Assembly: GCF_040675855.1 (NCBI RefSeq)
Contig: NZ_JBEGIK010000001.1
Location: 2,046,001-2,110,000, forward strand
DNA: 64,000 nt
Direction: 5' to 3'
From: Microbacterium sp. LWH3-1.2
GTDB lineage: Bacteria > Actinomycetota > Actinomycetes > Actinomycetales > Microbacteriaceae
The notes beneath the pieces were generated by a model. That model was not told the DNA's origin. It made no database searches and saw only the letters and a program-made list of their open reading frames with translations. How positions within the stretch are numbered: the first letter of the stretch is position 1; each line of letters starts with the position of its first letter. This document shows, piece by piece, positions 26,507-38,802 of the stretch. The position numbers were made by a program, and so were the translations under genes.

Positions 26507-27711
26507 AGCAGTACGTCTTCACGATCCTCCTCACGGCGGCCGTCACCTTCGTCCTGTCGTGGGCGGTCTGGCGACTCAGCCTCAAATACAAGCTGTATCC
26601 GGGCATCCGCGAGCGCGACGTGCACAAGACACCTACGCCGCGCCTCGGCGGCATCGCCATGTTCCTCGGCGTGCTGGCGGCGTTCGCGGTGTCGTCGCAG
26701 CATCCGTACTTCTCCATCGTCTGGGCGCAGCCGCAGCAGATGTACGCGCTGCTGGGCGCGACCGGGCTCATCGTGGTCGTCGGCGTCCTCGACGACCTGT
26801 GGGACCTCGACTGGATGATCAAGCTCGGTGCGCAGTTCCTCGCCGCCGGTGTCATCGCGTGGTTCGGGCAGCTGCAGATCTACACGCTGCCGCTGGGAGG
26901 GATGACGATCTTCTCGAGCTGGGCGAGCTTCACCCTCACCGTGTTCTCGATCGTCGTCGTCATGAACGCGGTGAACTTCATCGACGGGCTCGACGGGCTC
27001 GTCGCCGGTGTGTGCCTCATCGCGAACCTCGTCTTCTTCGCATACTCCTACATGGTGTTCCGCGACATCGGCTCGAGCACCTACTTCACGCTGTCGTCGC
27101 TCATCGCCGCCGTGCTCATCGGCGCGTGCATCGGCTTCCTCCCACTGAACTGGAGCCCTGCGCGCCTCTTCATGGGCGACGCCGGCGCGCTCATGCTCGG
27201 CCTCCTGATGGCGTGCTCGGCGATCTCCATCACCGGGAACTTCGACCCCGCGATGATCGCCGACAACGACGCCTTCGGCCGCTCGCAGCTGCTCGGTGCG
27301 TTCATCCCCATCCTCCTGCCGGTCGTCGTCGTGCTGCTGCCGCTGCTCGACTTCGGCCTCGCCGTCGTGCGGCGCATGAGCAGGGGCAAGTCGCCGTTCT
27401 CGCCCGACCGCAAGCACCTGCACCACCGCATGCTCGACATGGGCCACACCGACCGCGACGCCGTGCTCATCTTCTACGCGTGGACCGCGCTGGTGAGCCT
27501 TTCGGTGCTGCTCATGTACATCGGCACGACGTTGCAGTGGCCCGGGGATTACCTCTTCGGCGTGTTCTACGGCATCGTCGGCATCGCCGCATGCCTCGTC
27601 GTCACCCTTCTTCCCTCTCGCCGCCGCAAGGTCGCCGCGGCGTCGGTGTCTTCCGATCCCGAACCCGCACCGCAGCCCGATCCCGCGCCCGCACAGGAGG
27701 ACGCCCGATGA
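26503..27711 (+). CDS. polyprenyl-phosphate GlcNAc-1-phosphate transferase (WecA/MraY family)
   Basis: A 402-residue polytopic enzyme with about ten transmembrane segments. It transfers a HexNAc-1-phosphate, most likely GlcNAc, to decaprenyl or undecaprenyl phosphate to start cell-wall glycan (arabinogalactan-like or teichoic) synthesis. Motifs: VGVLDDLWDLD near residue 88 (Mg binding), NFIDGLDGLVAG near 163, FMGDAGALMLG near 223, and RKHLHHRMLDMGH near 304, typical of the WecA branch and not MraY. The start is GTG, inside the tsaC stop. It is translationally coupled to the AtpI-like gene. The C-terminus is Pro-rich. Confidence 0.9.
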   Translation: MKQYVFTILLTAAVTFVLSWAVWRLSLKYKLYPGIRERDVHKTPTPRLGGIAMFLGVLAAFAVSSQHPYFSIVWAQPQQMYALLGATGLIVVVGVLDDLWDLDWMIKLGAQFLAAGVIAWFGQLQIYTLPLGGMTIFSSWASFTLTVFSIVVVMNAVNFIDGLDGLVAGVCLIANLVFFAYSYMVFRDIGSSTYFTLSSLIAAVLIGACIGFLPLNWSPARLFMGDAGALMLGLLMACSAISITGNFDPAMIADNDAFGRSQLLGAFIPILLPVVVVLLPLLDFGLAVVRRMSRGKSPFSPDRKHLHHRMLDMGHTDRDAVLIFYAWTALVSLSVLLMYIGTTLQWPGDYLFGVFYGIVGIAACLVVTLLPSRRRKVAAASVSSDPEPAPQPDPAPAQEDAR

Positions 27712-28211
27712 GCACCAGTCCGAACCCCCGCACCCCGATCTCCAGCACGCCGATCCTGCGCACCGTCCTGGTGTGGTCGGGCACGGTCACCGCGATCCTC
27801 GCCGTCGTCGGCGCGATCGTCGGCTTCCTCGTCGCGGGCACGACAGGCTTGTGGAGCGCCCTGGCCGGCGTCCTGGTCGCCGCGGTGTTCCTCGGCATCA
27901 CCGGGGCGAGCATCCTCATCGCGAACCGCTGGTTCGGCGATCCGCTCTACGTGCCGATCTTCTTCGGCGTCGTGATGGGCGGATGGATTCTCAAGTTCGT
28001 CGTGTTCATCGTGATCCTCCTCGTCCTGCGCGGTCAGCCGTGGATCGAGCCCACCGTGTTCTTCGTCGCGGCCGTCGTGAGCGTGCTCGCCTCGCTGGCG
28101 GTCGACGTCGTCGTGATGGTGCGCATGCGGGTGCCGCACGTGAGCGATGTGGCGCTCCCGACCGACCCCGATGCGGGGGACAAGCGGGGCGACGAACCGG
28201 GTGCGTCCTGA
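27708..28211 (+). CDS. AtpI-like membrane protein preceding the ATP synthase operon
   Basis: A 167-residue protein with four hydrophobic segments (about residues 20-42, 47-70, 83-110 and 116-135) and an acidic C-terminal tail. Its position directly before atpB and its four-span layout fit the ATP synthase accessory subunit I or c-ring assembly factor; sequence similarity is weak by eye. A perfect AGGAGG lies seven bases before the ATG, which overlaps the wecA-like stop. Confidence 0.65.
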   Translation: MSTSPNPRTPISSTPILRTVLVWSGTVTAILAVVGAIVGFLVAGTTGLWSALAGVLVAAVFLGITGASILIANRWFGDPLYVPIFFGVVMGGWILKFVVFIVILLVLRGQPWIEPTVFFVAAVVSVLASLAVDVVVMVRMRVPHVSDVALPTDPDAGDKRGDEPGAS

Positions 28212-28249
28212 TCCGTGACCCCGCGGATTCAGCGACCTCACAAGTTTGA

Positions 28250-28286
28250 TAGGCTGAACGAGCGCCCGCCCACTCGCTCAGCGAGT
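28250..28286 (+). promoter_or_regulatory. ATP synthase operon promoter and adjacent dyad
   Basis: TAGGCT at 28250-28255 matches the -10 consensus seen across the window, placing a start near 28262. Just downstream, ACTCGCTCAGCGAGT (28272-28286) is a 7-bp-arm dyad. It would sit in the 5' leader of the atp mRNA and may form a small hairpin or bind a regulator. Confidence 0.5.
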
Positions 28287-28288
28287 AC

Positions 28289-29469
<1,181 letters not shown>

Positions 29470-29497
29470 TCGCCACACTCTCGTCTAAGGAGACAGG

Positions 29498-30058
29498 ATG
29501 CTGAACGCTCTTGTCACGTACGCCGCGGAAGAGGGCGCCGAAGCGGCGCACAACCCTCTGCTCCCCGCGTGGTACGACATCATCTGGTCGTCGGTGTGCT
29601 TCATCGTCATCCTGGTCATCTTCTGGAAGGTCGCCCTTCCTCGGATGAAGAAGCTGCTCGACGAGCGCTCCGCTGCGATCGAGGGCAACATCGCCAAGGC
29701 CGACGAAGCACAGCGCAAGGCGGAAGCCGCCCTCGAGGAGTACACGGCGCAGCTCGCCGAAGCGCGCAAGGAGGCCGGTGAGATCCGCGACGCCGCCCGC
29801 GAGGACGGCAAGAAGATCGTCGCCGAGGCCAAGGAGACGGCTTCCGCCGAGGCCGCGCGCTTGACCACGACCGCGCACGCGCAGATCGAGGCCGAGCGCC
29901 AGACCGCGCTCGTCTCGCTGCGCAGCGAGGTGGGCACGCTCGCCCTCGACCTCGCCGGCGGCGTGATCGGCGAGACGCTGTCCGACGACAAGAAGGCTCA
30001 GGCCGTCGTCGACCGCTTCCTCGCCGAGCTCGAAGAGTCCGAAGGGGCCAAGGCGTAA
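29498..30058 (+). CDS. atpF: ATP synthase Fo subunit b
   Basis: The 186-residue peripheral stalk subunit. A short N-terminal extension precedes one transmembrane helix (about residues 28-48), then a long charged coiled coil rich in Ala, Glu and Lys. Each synthase carries a dimer bridging subunit a and the F1 head through delta. TAAGGAGA precedes the ATG. It overlaps atpH by a single base (TAATG). Confidence 0.96.
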   Translation: MLNALVTYAAEEGAEAAHNPLLPAWYDIIWSSVCFIVILVIFWKVALPRMKKLLDERSAAIEGNIAKADEAQRKAEAALEEYTAQLAEARKEAGEIRDAAREDGKKIVAEAKETASAEAARLTTTAHAQIEAERQTALVSLRSEVGTLALDLAGGVIGETLSDDKKAQAVVDRFLAELEESEGAKA

Positions 30059-30849
30059 TGGGCAGCGCGACCACTCAGGCCCTGGCGGCGACGACGGCGG
30101 CGCTGCGCGCCGCGTCGGGCGTCGACCTCGACGTGGCCGGCGAGCTGTTCGCCGTGGCGCGCGCCGTGGGCGACTCGTCGCAGCTGAGCGGCGCGCTCGC
30201 CGACTCCGCCGCGCCGGCCGAGGCCCGCCGACAGGTCGTCGCCGACGTGTTCGGCAATGCCGTCAAGCCCACGACGGCGTCGCTGCTGACGACCGCCGTC
30301 GCGCAGCGGTGGTCCTCATCCGAGGATCTCGTGGACGGCATCGAGGAACTCGCGGTGCGGGCAGCGGCCGTCGCCGATGCGAGGGCCGACGTCGAGGCCG
30401 AGCTGTTCGCGTTCACGCGCACGGTGGCCGACAACCCCGAGCTCGAACTCGCGCTGGGCAGCCGACTGGGTGAGCCCGCCGCGAAGGGCGTGCTCGTCGA
30501 GACGCTGCTCAAGGGCCGCGCGGGCGCGGGGGCGACGCTGATCGCGGCATCCCTCGTCCGTCAGCCTCGCGGCAGGCGCGTGCGCCGGTTGCTGTCGCGC
30601 GCCTCGGAGGTCGTCGGCGACCAGCGCAACCGCGCGGTCGCGACGGTCGTGGCCGCGGCGCCGCTGAGCGCGGCGCAGAGCGAGCGCCTCACGGCGGCGC
30701 TCGCCAAGCGATACGGCACGCCGGTGTCGCTGAACACGATCGTCGACCCGACCGTCGTCGGCGGCATCCGCGTGCAGATCGCCGACGACGTCATCGACGC
30801 GAGCGTGTCGTCGCGTCTGGCCGACCTCCGTCAGCGGCTCGCCGGCTGA
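30058..30849 (+). CDS. atpH: ATP synthase F1 subunit delta
   Basis: A 263-residue subunit linking the top of alpha3beta3 to the b stalk. It is longer than the E. coli protein (177 aa), as is common in actinobacteria. The C-terminal part has the family signature [22 protein letters not shown] near residue 225. Its start overlaps the atpF stop, implying coupled translation. Confidence 0.94.
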   Translation: MGSATTQALAATTAALRAASGVDLDVAGELFAVARAVGDSSQLSGALADSAAPAEARRQVVADVFGNAVKPTTASLLTTAVAQRWSSSEDLVDGIEELAVRAAAVADARADVEAELFAFTRTVADNPELELALGSRLGEPAAKGVLVETLLKGRAGAGATLIAASLVRQPRGRRVRRLLSRASEVVGDQRNRAVATVVAAAPLSAAQSERLTAALAKRYGTPVSLNTIVDPTVVGGIRVQIADDVIDASVSSRLADLRQRLAG

Positions 30850-30926
30850 CACAGACTTCCCGCCCGGACCGAGACAGGAACCGCGCGGAGCTTTCGGGGC
30901 CGAGGCCCCATGAACGAAGGAAAACA

Positions 30927-32564
30927 ATGGCAGATCTCACTATCAGCCCCGACGTCATCCGTGACGCGCTGAAGGACTTCGTCGCCGCCTACGAGCCCAC
31001 CGGGGCTGCGGCCACCGAGGTCGGCACGGTCGTCGACGCCGCCGACGGCATCGCCCACGTCGAGGGCCTGCCCGGTGTCATGGCGAACGAGCTGGTGATG
31101 TTCGCGGACGGCACTCAGGGCCTCGCCCTCAACCTCGACGAGCACGAGATCGGTGTCGTCGTCCTCGGCGACTTCTCCGGTGTCGAGGCCGGCCAGCAGG
31201 TCACCCGCACCGGCGAGGTGCTCTCGGTGGCCGTCGGCGACGGCTACCTCGGTCGCGTCGTGGACCCGCTCGGCAACCCGATCGACGGTCTCGGCGAGAT
31301 CGCCACGGTCGGTCGTCGTGCCCTCGAGCTGCAGGCGCCCGGCGTCATGCAGCGCAAGTCGGTGCACGAGCCGCTGCAGACCGGCATCAAGGCCATCGAC
31401 GCGATGATCCCCGTCGGCCGCGGCCAGCGCCAGCTCATCATCGGCGACCGCCAGACCGGCAAGACGGCCATCGCGATCGACACGATCATCAACCAGAAGG
31501 CCAACTGGGAGTCGGGCGACGCCACCAAGCAGGTGCGCTGCATCTACGTCGCGATCGGCCAGAAGGGCTCGACGATCGCGGCCGTGAAGGGCGCCCTCGA
31601 GGACGCCGGTGCGCTGGAGTACACGACCATCGTCGCCGCCCCCGCCTCCGACCCCGCCGGCTTCAAGTACCTCGCGCCGTACACCGGCTCGGCCATCGGC
31701 CAGCACTGGATGTACGAAGGCAAGCACGTCCTGGTCATCTTCGACGACCTCTCGAAGCAGGCCGAGGCGTACCGCGCCGTGTCGCTGCTCCTGCGCCGCC
31801 CGCCGGGCCGCGAGGCCTACCCGGGCGACGTCTTCTACCTGCACTCGCGTCTGCTCGAGCGCTGCGCGAAGCTGTCCGACGAGCTCGGCGCCGGCTCCAT
31901 GACGGGTCTTCCGATCATCGAGACGAAGGCCAACGACGTCTCGGCGTACATCCCGACCAACGTGATCTCGATCACCGACGGCCAGATCTTCTTGCAGTCC
32001 GACCTCTTCAACGCCAACCAGCGTCCCGCGGTCGACGTCGGCATCTCGGTCTCGCGAGTCGGTGGTGACGCCCAGGTCAAGTCGATCAAGAAGGTCTCCG
32101 GCACGCTCAAGCTCGAGCTCGCCCAGTACCGCTCGCTCGAGGCGTTCGCGATGTTCGCCTCCGACCTGGATGCTGCCTCGCGTCGCCAGCTCGCCCGCGG
32201 TGCGCGCCTGACCGAGCTGCTCAAGCAGCCGCAGTACTCGCCGTACCCGGTCGAGGAGCAGGTCGTCTCGATCTGGGCCGGCACCAACGGCAAGCTCGAC
32301 TCGATCGAGGTGGAGGACGTCCTGTCGTTCGAGCGCGAGCTGCTCGACTACCTGCGTCGCAACACCACGATCCTCGACACGCTGCGCGACACCAACGTCC
32401 TCGACGACGACACCGTGGCGGAGCTGACGAAGAAGACCGACGAGTTCATCCTCGAGTTCCAGGCCGGCAAGGGCCAGTCGATCGCCAAGCCCGGCCACGA
32501 AGAGGTCGCAGCTGCGCAGGCCGACGACGTGAACCAGGAGAAGATCGTCAAGGGTCGCCGCTAA
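30927..32564 (+). CDS. atpA: ATP synthase F1 subunit alpha
   Basis: A 545-residue regulatory nucleotide-binding subunit. The P-loop is [10 protein letters not shown] (about 173-180), and [40 protein letters not shown] alpha motifs lie near residue 273. The C-terminus is extended by about 30 residues relative to E. coli. GAAGGAAAACA precedes the ATG. The 77-base gap after atpH is the largest in the operon apart from the atpB-atpE region. Confidence 0.98.
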   Translation: MADLTISPDVIRDALKDFVAAYEPTGAAATEVGTVVDAADGIAHVEGLPGVMANELVMFADGTQGLALNLDEHEIGVVVLGDFSGVEAGQQVTRTGEVLSVAVGDGYLGRVVDPLGNPIDGLGEIATVGRRALELQAPGVMQRKSVHEPLQTGIKAIDAMIPVGRGQRQLIIGDRQTGKTAIAIDTIINQKANWESGDATKQVRCIYVAIGQKGSTIAAVKGALEDAGALEYTTIVAAPASDPAGFKYLAPYTGSAIGQHWMYEGKHVLVIFDDLSKQAEAYRAVSLLLRRPPGREAYPGDVFYLHSRLLERCAKLSDELGAGSMTGLPIIETKANDVSAYIPTNVISITDGQIFLQSDLFNANQRPAVDVGISVSRVGGDAQVKSIKKVSGTLKLELAQYRSLEAFAMFASDLDAASRRQLARGARLTELLKQPQYSPYPVEEQVVSIWAGTNGKLDSIEVEDVLSFERELLDYLRRNTTILDTLRDTNVLDDDTVAELTKKTDEFILEFQAGKGQSIAKPGHEEVAAAQADDVNQEKIVKGRR

Positions 32565-32585
32565 GGCGGGCCTGGGCTAGCAGAC

Positions 32586-33482
32586 ATGGGCGCACAACTC
32601 CGGGTCTACAAGCAGAAGATCTCTTCTGCTCAGACGACCAAGAAGATCACGAAGGCGATGGAACTCATCGCGGCTTCGCGCATCCAGAAGGCGATGGCAC
32701 GTGTGCGCGCGTCGTCGCCCTTCGCGCGCGCCGTGACGCGTGCCGTCTCCGCCGTGGCGACGCACTCGAACGTCGACCACCCGCTGACCGTCGAACGAGA
32801 GACGATCCGCCGCTCCGCGGTCGTGATCTTCTCGTCCGACCGCGGTCTCGCGGGCGCGTTCAACTCGCAGATCCTCCGTGAAGGCCTCGAGCTCGCGCAG
32901 CTGCTGCGCGAGGAGGGCCGGGAGCCGGTGTTCTACCTCATCGGCCGCAAGGCCGTCGGGTACTTCCAGTTCCGTCGCATGGACAGCGCTGCGGAGTGGA
33001 CCGGTGACACCGACACGCCGCACTTCACCACGGCGGAAGAGATCGCGGCGACCCTGCTCGACGCGTACGACCGCGGCGGCGAGGAGAACGGCGTCGACGA
33101 GATCCACCTCGTCTACAACCGCTTCGTCAGCATGATGACGCAGACGCCCGAGACGGTGCGCCTGCTTCCGCTCGAGGTCGTCGAGGCCGAGGAGGCCTCC
33201 TCCGCCGCGGTGTACCCGCTGTACGAGTTCGAGCCGGACGCCGAGACGGTGCTCGACGCGCTCCTGCCGGTGTACATCCAGAGCCGCGTCTTCAACGCCC
33301 TCCTGCAGTCGTCGGCAGCGAAGCACGCCGCGACCCAGAAGGCGATGAAGTCCGCCAGCGACAACGCCGACAAGCTCATCACCGACTACACGCGCCTGCG
33401 CAACAACGCGCGCCAGGCCGAGATCACGCAGCAGATCGCCGAGATCGTCGGCGGCGCCGACGCCCTCTCCTCGGGCAAGTAA
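32586..33482 (+). CDS. atpG: ATP synthase F1 subunit gamma
   Basis: The 298-residue central rotor shaft. It has the conserved N-terminal helix [18 protein letters not shown] and C-terminal helix [19 protein letters not shown], which form the coiled coil inside alpha3beta3, and [12 protein letters not shown] near residue 82. Length and context are normal. ATG at 32586 lies 21 bases after atpA. Confidence 0.97.
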   Translation: MGAQLRVYKQKISSAQTTKKITKAMELIAASRIQKAMARVRASSPFARAVTRAVSAVATHSNVDHPLTVERETIRRSAVVIFSSDRGLAGAFNSQILREGLELAQLLREEGREPVFYLIGRKAVGYFQFRRMDSAAEWTGDTDTPHFTTAEEIAATLLDAYDRGGEENGVDEIHLVYNRFVSMMTQTPETVRLLPLEVVEAEEASSAAVYPLYEFEPDAETVLDALLPVYIQSRVFNALLQSSAAKHAATQKAMKSASDNADKLITDYTRLRNNARQAEITQQIAEIVGGADALSSGK

Positions 33483-34970
<1,488 letters not shown>

Positions 34971-34972
34971 TC

Positions 34973-35233
34973 ATGCCGCTCAAAGTGAGCCTCGTCTCCG
35001 CCGACGCGGAGGTCTGGTCGGGAGAGGCGTCGCTCGTCGTCGCCAAGACCGTCGAGGGCGAGATCGGCTTCATGACCGGTCACGAGCCGGTGCTCGCGAT
35101 CCTCGCCGAGGGTCAGGTGCGCATCACCGAGACCTCGGGCACGAAGATCATCGCCAACGCGCAGGACGGGTTCCTGTCGATGGAGGGCGACGACCTCACG
35201 ATCGTGGCCGGCAACGCCGCACTGATCTCCTGA
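34973..35233 (+). CDS. atpC: ATP synthase F1 subunit epsilon
   Basis: An 86-residue subunit limited to the N-terminal beta-sandwich domain (SADAEVWSGEA, GEIGFMTGHEPVLAIL, DGFLSMEGDDLTIVA). The C-terminal helical hairpin that inhibits ATP hydrolysis in E. coli is missing, as in other short actinobacterial epsilons, so inhibition must work differently. It is the last gene of the operon, before a strong terminator. Confidence 0.95.
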   Translation: MPLKVSLVSADAEVWSGEASLVVAKTVEGEIGFMTGHEPVLAILAEGQVRITETSGTKIIANAQDGFLSMEGDDLTIVAGNAALIS

Positions 35234-35247
35234 TCCACCACCATTCC

Positions 35248-35285
35248 GACTCGGCCGGTCCCCTCGGGGATCGGCCGAGTCGTTT
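35248..35285 (+). terminator. intrinsic terminator of the atp operon
   Basis: A perfect 10-bp stem GACTCGGCCG / CGGCCGAGTC encloses a 14-base loop that is itself partly self-complementary (CCCC/GGGG), followed by GTTT. It lies 15 bases after the atpC stop. Confidence 0.85.
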
Positions 35286-35324
35286 CATCCGGCGACGTCG
35301 CCTCGAGCCCCGCCACGGAGAGTC

Positions 35325-36074
35325 ATGCTGATCCTGCTGCCGCCGTCCGAGACGAAGCGCGCGGGCGGCCGCGGCACGCCGCTCGATGTCACGCGGCTCG
35401 CGCTGCCGCAGCTCGCGCCCCAGCGCGAGGCCGTCGTCGCCGCGCTGATCGCCCTGTCGGACGACGAGGATCACGCCGCACGCGTCCTCAAGCTCGGCCC
35501 GAAGCAGCGCGGCGAGGTCGCCGTGAACGCCGCGCTGCGCGACGGCCCGTCGATGGCTGCGATCGACCGCTACACCGGAGTGCTCTTCGACGCGCTCGAT
35601 GCAGCATCCGTCTCCGCCCCCGGCCGGCGCTGGCTGGGAGCCCACGTCCTCGTGCACTCGGCGTCGTTCGGTCCGGTGGGCGCGCTCGATCCGATCCCCG
35701 CCTACCGCCTCGGCGCCGCGACGTCGCTCCCGGGCGTGCCGCCGCTGCGGCGCCTGTGGGGCGCGGACGTCACTGCCGCCCTCGCGGCGTTGGAACCGCG
35801 CTTCGTGCTCGACCTCCGCTCCGAGGCGTACGTCGCACTGGGCCCGGTGCCTGCGGAGGTCGCATCGCGATACGTCCGCGTCGTGACCGAGGGTGCCGAC
35901 GGTGCAGTGCGCGCCCTCAACCACTTCAACAAGCACGCGAAGGGCGCGCTCGTTCGTAAGCTCGCGGAGGACCGCCCGCGTATCGGGTCTGCCGCGGCGT
36001 TCCTATCATGGGCGGATGCTGCAGGCCTCCGTGTGCGCGAGACCGGAACCGGCGAGTTCGCGCTCTTCGCCTGA
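35325..36074 (+). CDS. yaaA: YaaA family peroxide-stress protein
   Basis: A 249-residue cytoplasmic protein of the YaaA/DUF328 family. It has the N-terminal LPPSETKRAGG, the central RYTGVLFDAL, and the C-terminal diagnostic NHFNKHAKGALVRKL near residue 205. E. coli YaaA lowers free intracellular iron during H2O2 stress and binds DNA; that role is assumed. It is monocistronic, between the atp terminator and a convergent membrane gene. Confidence 0.88.
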   Translation: MLILLPPSETKRAGGRGTPLDVTRLALPQLAPQREAVVAALIALSDDEDHAARVLKLGPKQRGEVAVNAALRDGPSMAAIDRYTGVLFDALDAASVSAPGRRWLGAHVLVHSASFGPVGALDPIPAYRLGAATSLPGVPPLRRLWGADVTAALAALEPRFVLDLRSEAYVALGPVPAEVASRYVRVVTEGADGAVRALNHFNKHAKGALVRKLAEDRPRIGSAAAFLSWADAAGLRVRETGTGEFALFA

Positions 36075-36103
36075 GGAGGGCGCCTTCGGGGTGAACCGCT
36101 GCG

Positions 36104-36127
36104 GGGCCTGCCGCGCACAGCAGGCCC
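36104..36127. terminator. bidirectional hairpin between convergent genes
   Basis: An 8-bp stem GGGCCTGC / GCAGGCCC with an 8-base loop lies midway between the yaaA stop and the stop of the convergent DUF4282 gene. It probably serves both; neither side has a strong U tract. Confidence 0.55.
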
Positions 36128-36159
36128 ACCGCGTACGAGACGTCGACGACGCGGCGCGT

Positions 36160-36615
36160 TCAGTGCTTTGTGTGCTCGGCGGTGCGCTCGGTGTTCTCGG
36201 CGATCGCGATGAGGGCCACGACCGCCTCGATGATGAACCTGAGCAGGATGATCGCCAGGAAGGTCACCACCGGCACCACGATGATGGTCGCGACGAGCCC
36301 GGTGATTCCCGCGCCGATGTTGAGCCACATGAGCGAGATCGCACTCATGATGCCGCCGACGAAGTACACGATGAACCCGATGGCGATCGCGATCAGGCCG
36401 ACGAAGTAGAACACGCTCGCGAGCCGCCGCGTGATGAAGGTGCGGAACGAGAGGTCGAACAGCGCGGAGAAGAACCCTCGGCCGACGTCGTCCACCTCCC
36501 CCCGGACCGTCGGGACACCCGTATCGTCGGGATCGGCGGCGGCCCGCGCGGCGTCGGCGGCGGACTGCGGCGGCAGCGGTGGGGGAGTCGGGGACGACGG
36601 AGTCTGATCGGTCAT
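36160..36615 (-). CDS. DUF4282-type membrane protein
   Basis: A 151-residue protein. A Pro/Ala-rich disordered cytoplasmic N-terminus (about 1-45) is followed by DVGRGFFSALFDLSFRTFITRR, typical of DUF4282. Two or three transmembrane segments then span residues 65-138, and the tail is charged. The ATG at 36615 has GAAGGG upstream. Function unknown; proteins of this type are often small envelope proteins of Gram-positive bacteria. Confidence 0.75.
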   Translation of the reverse strand: MTDQTPSSPTPPPLPPQSAADAARAAADPDDTGVPTVRGEVDDVGRGFFSALFDLSFRTFITRRLASVFYFVGLIAIAIGFIVYFVGGIMSAISLMWLNIGAGITGLVATIIVVPVVTFLAIILLRFIIEAVVALIAIAENTERTAEHTKH

Positions 36616-36696
36616 GGCGGCCCTTCGGTCGGGAGTTGTGCTCAGGCTATCCACCCGACGCATCGGGAGGCCATCCCCCGGATCAGGTCGTCAATG

Positions 36697-36726
36697 CTGA
36701 CAGTCGGCTGAGAGCGTCGCTAGCAT
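36697..36726 (+). promoter_or_regulatory. sigma-70-like promoter of the following membrane-protein gene
   Basis: CTGACA (36697-36702) and TAGCAT (36721-36726) are separated by 18 bases, the best -35/-10 pair seen in the window. The predicted leader is about 65 bases and contains CGGAGG close to the ATG at 36801. Confidence 0.5.
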
Positions 36727-36800
36727 GTGTCGAGCGGAGCAGGGGCTCCGCGGGCGCGTCCCGACGCGTCCAGAACCGACTCTCTCGGAGGTCGCTCCAT

Positions 36801-37601
36801 ATGGATTACAACGACGGCAGCGGGGTCGGTGCGCTCATAGCGTTCTGGCTCATCCTCGCGCCCTTCCTCTTCCTGCTGGCGGTCGCCGGCTACGTCATCG
36901 GCTCGTGGTTCCTCATGAAGGTCTTCGACAAGGCCGGTGTGCAGGGCCGCTGGCGCGCATGGGTGCCCGTCTACAACTCGATGGTCGCAGCAAAGCTCGG
37001 TGATCTGTCGCCGTGGGTCATGCTGGGGGCGATTCTGATCGCCGCGTTCCTCGGCCAGATCCCCGTCATCGGCTGGATCCTGAGCCTCGTCGGTATCGCG
37101 GCCTGGGTCCTCTCCGGCTGGCGCATCGGCGCCAAGCTCGGCGCGTCGTGGGCGCTCCTGCTGCTGTGGCTCATCCCCGGCGTCGGCACCCTCATCTGGC
37201 TCGGCATCTTGGCGTTCGGCAGCTCGCGCTGGAACCCGAACATCACGCCGTCGCCGTGGCGCAACTCGTTCCTGAAGGACACCACCGTCTGGCAGGGGAT
37301 CCCGGTGCAGCCCGACCAGGCGGGGGCACAGGCCGCTCCTGGCGTGCCCGGTTACGGTGCCCCCGCGGAGTACCAGCCCCCGGCCGGGTACACCCCGCCG
37401 CCGGCGCCGCCCGCCGGTTACACGCCGCCGCCCGCGCCCTCGGCTGCGCCTGCTGCTCCGGTGCCGCCTCCCGCCGCGCAGCCCCCGGTGACGCCGCCGC
37501 CCGCCGCCGAGCCTCCGGCCGCGCAGCCTCCGGCCGCCGCGCCGCCGGCGACTGAACCGCCGACCACCGAGCCGCCGGCGCCCGACGCGCCCAAGCCGTA
37601 G
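36801..37601 (+). CDS. multispanning membrane protein with proline-rich tail (DUF5684-like)
   Basis: A 266-residue protein. About four hydrophobic segments lie in residues 10-140, with the conserved-looking stretch DKAGVQGRWRAWVPVYNSMVAAKLG between the first two. The last 110 residues are dominated by PPAGYTPPPAP-type repeats, giving a disordered cytoplasmic or surface tail. The membrane part resembles DUF5684 proteins, whose function is unknown. It may be involved in signal-peptidase-like or envelope processes, but nothing in the sequence shows this. Confidence 0.7.
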   Translation: MDYNDGSGVGALIAFWLILAPFLFLLAVAGYVIGSWFLMKVFDKAGVQGRWRAWVPVYNSMVAAKLGDLSPWVMLGAILIAAFLGQIPVIGWILSLVGIAAWVLSGWRIGAKLGASWALLLLWLIPGVGTLIWLGILAFGSSRWNPNITPSPWRNSFLKDTTVWQGIPVQPDQAGAQAAPGVPGYGAPAEYQPPAGYTPPPAPPAGYTPPPAPSAAPAAPVPPPAAQPPVTPPPAAEPPAAQPPAAAPPATEPPTTEPPAPDAPKP

Positions 37602-37610
37602 CATCGCTCG

Positions 37611-37640
37611 ACAGCCCCTCGCCGCGTGGCGAGGGGCTGT
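37611..37640 (+). terminator. intrinsic terminator
   Basis: A perfect 13-bp stem ACAGCCCCTCGCC / GGCGAGGGGCTGT with a 4-base loop begins nine bases after the upstream stop codon. The trailing bases are CGCGTT, so the U tract is weak, but the stem is very stable. Confidence 0.75.
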
Positions 37641-37689
37641 CGCGTTCCGGCGGGGCGGCAGCATCCGTATCCGGGGATAGCGTGGACGC

Positions 37690-38673
37690 ATGACCTCGAC
37701 TGTTCCCCTGCGCCGGGTCGGCGCGTCCGGCCTCCTCGTCTCCGCCGTCGGCCTCGGCTGCAACAACTTCGGCCGCCCGGGCACCCGCACCGAGACGGTC
37801 GACGGCACGCGGGAGGTGCTGGACGCCGCCATCGACGCGGGGGTGACCTTCCTCGACACCGCCGACATGTACGGCGGCGACCCCGGCCAGTCCGAGACGC
37901 TCATGGGGGAGGCGCTCAAAGGCCGCCGCGACCAGGTCACGCTCGCGACCAAGTTCGGTCACCCCGGCCGCGACATGGGCTACCCGCCGTCGGGCGCGAA
38001 GGGCTCGCGGTCATACATCCGGCGTGCGGTCGAGGCATCCCTCACCCGCCTGCAGACCGAGTGGATCGACCTTTACCAGCTGCACGTGCCCGACAACGAC
38101 ACCCCGATGGAAGAGACGCTCGACGCACTGGCAGACCTCGTGCGTGAAGGCAAGGTGCGCTACATCGGGCACTCGAACTTCTCGGGCTGGCAGATCGCCG
38201 AGGGCCACTTCACCGCCCTCATGCGCCACAGCGTGCCGTTCGTCTCGTCGCAGAACGAGTACAGCCTGCTCGCGCGCGAAGCCGAGCGGAACGTGCTGCG
38301 GGCCGTCGAGCGCTACGGCCTCGGCTTCTTCCCCTACTTCCCGCTCCACAACGGACTTCTGACCGGCAAGTTCACGCGGGACGCCGCACCCGCTGACACC
38401 CGCATCATCCGTCAGCGGCGCCACATCTACGACGACGCGCCGTGGGATGCGCTCGAGGGGTACCAGGCCTTCTGCGACGAGCGGGGCGTCACGATGCTCG
38501 AGGCGACTTTCGGATGGCTGCTGTCGCGTCCGGCGATGTCGAGCGTGATCGCCGGTGCGACGACGCCCGACCAGGTGCGGGCGAACGCCGCGGCTGCCTC
38601 GGCGTGGACGCCGACGGCCGCGGATCTCGCGGTGATCGATGCGCTGTTCCCGCCGCCGGAGGCCGCGCTCTGA
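37690..38673 (+). CDS. aldo/keto reductase
   Basis: A 327-residue NADPH-dependent TIM-barrel oxidoreductase. Tetrad residues are visible as D and Y in LDTADMYGG near residue 60, K in LATKFGHPG near residue 87, and H in LYQLHVPDND near 130; the cofactor-binding end is SSVIAGATTPDQV near residue 290. It belongs to the YajO/general stress AKR group; the substrate is unknown. The ATG start is fixed by TAGCGT at 37678-37683, six bases upstream. Confidence 0.9.
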   Translation: MTSTVPLRRVGASGLLVSAVGLGCNNFGRPGTRTETVDGTREVLDAAIDAGVTFLDTADMYGGDPGQSETLMGEALKGRRDQVTLATKFGHPGRDMGYPPSGAKGSRSYIRRAVEASLTRLQTEWIDLYQLHVPDNDTPMEETLDALADLVREGKVRYIGHSNFSGWQIAEGHFTALMRHSVPFVSSQNEYSLLAREAERNVLRAVERYGLGFFPYFPLHNGLLTGKFTRDAAPADTRIIRQRRHIYDDAPWDALEGYQAFCDERGVTMLEATFGWLLSRPAMSSVIAGATTPDQVRANAAAASAWTPTAADLAVIDALFPPPEAAL

Positions 38674-38802
38674 CGCCTCACGACCGAGCGCCGGGGGAGT
38701 TCGCCGACGGCGTACGCCTCGGGTTGTCCAGGGTGACGACGCAGGCGTAGCGTCGCTATCCGTGCGGGGAGCGGACGACTCCGCGCGCCGGAAAGGACCG
38801 TC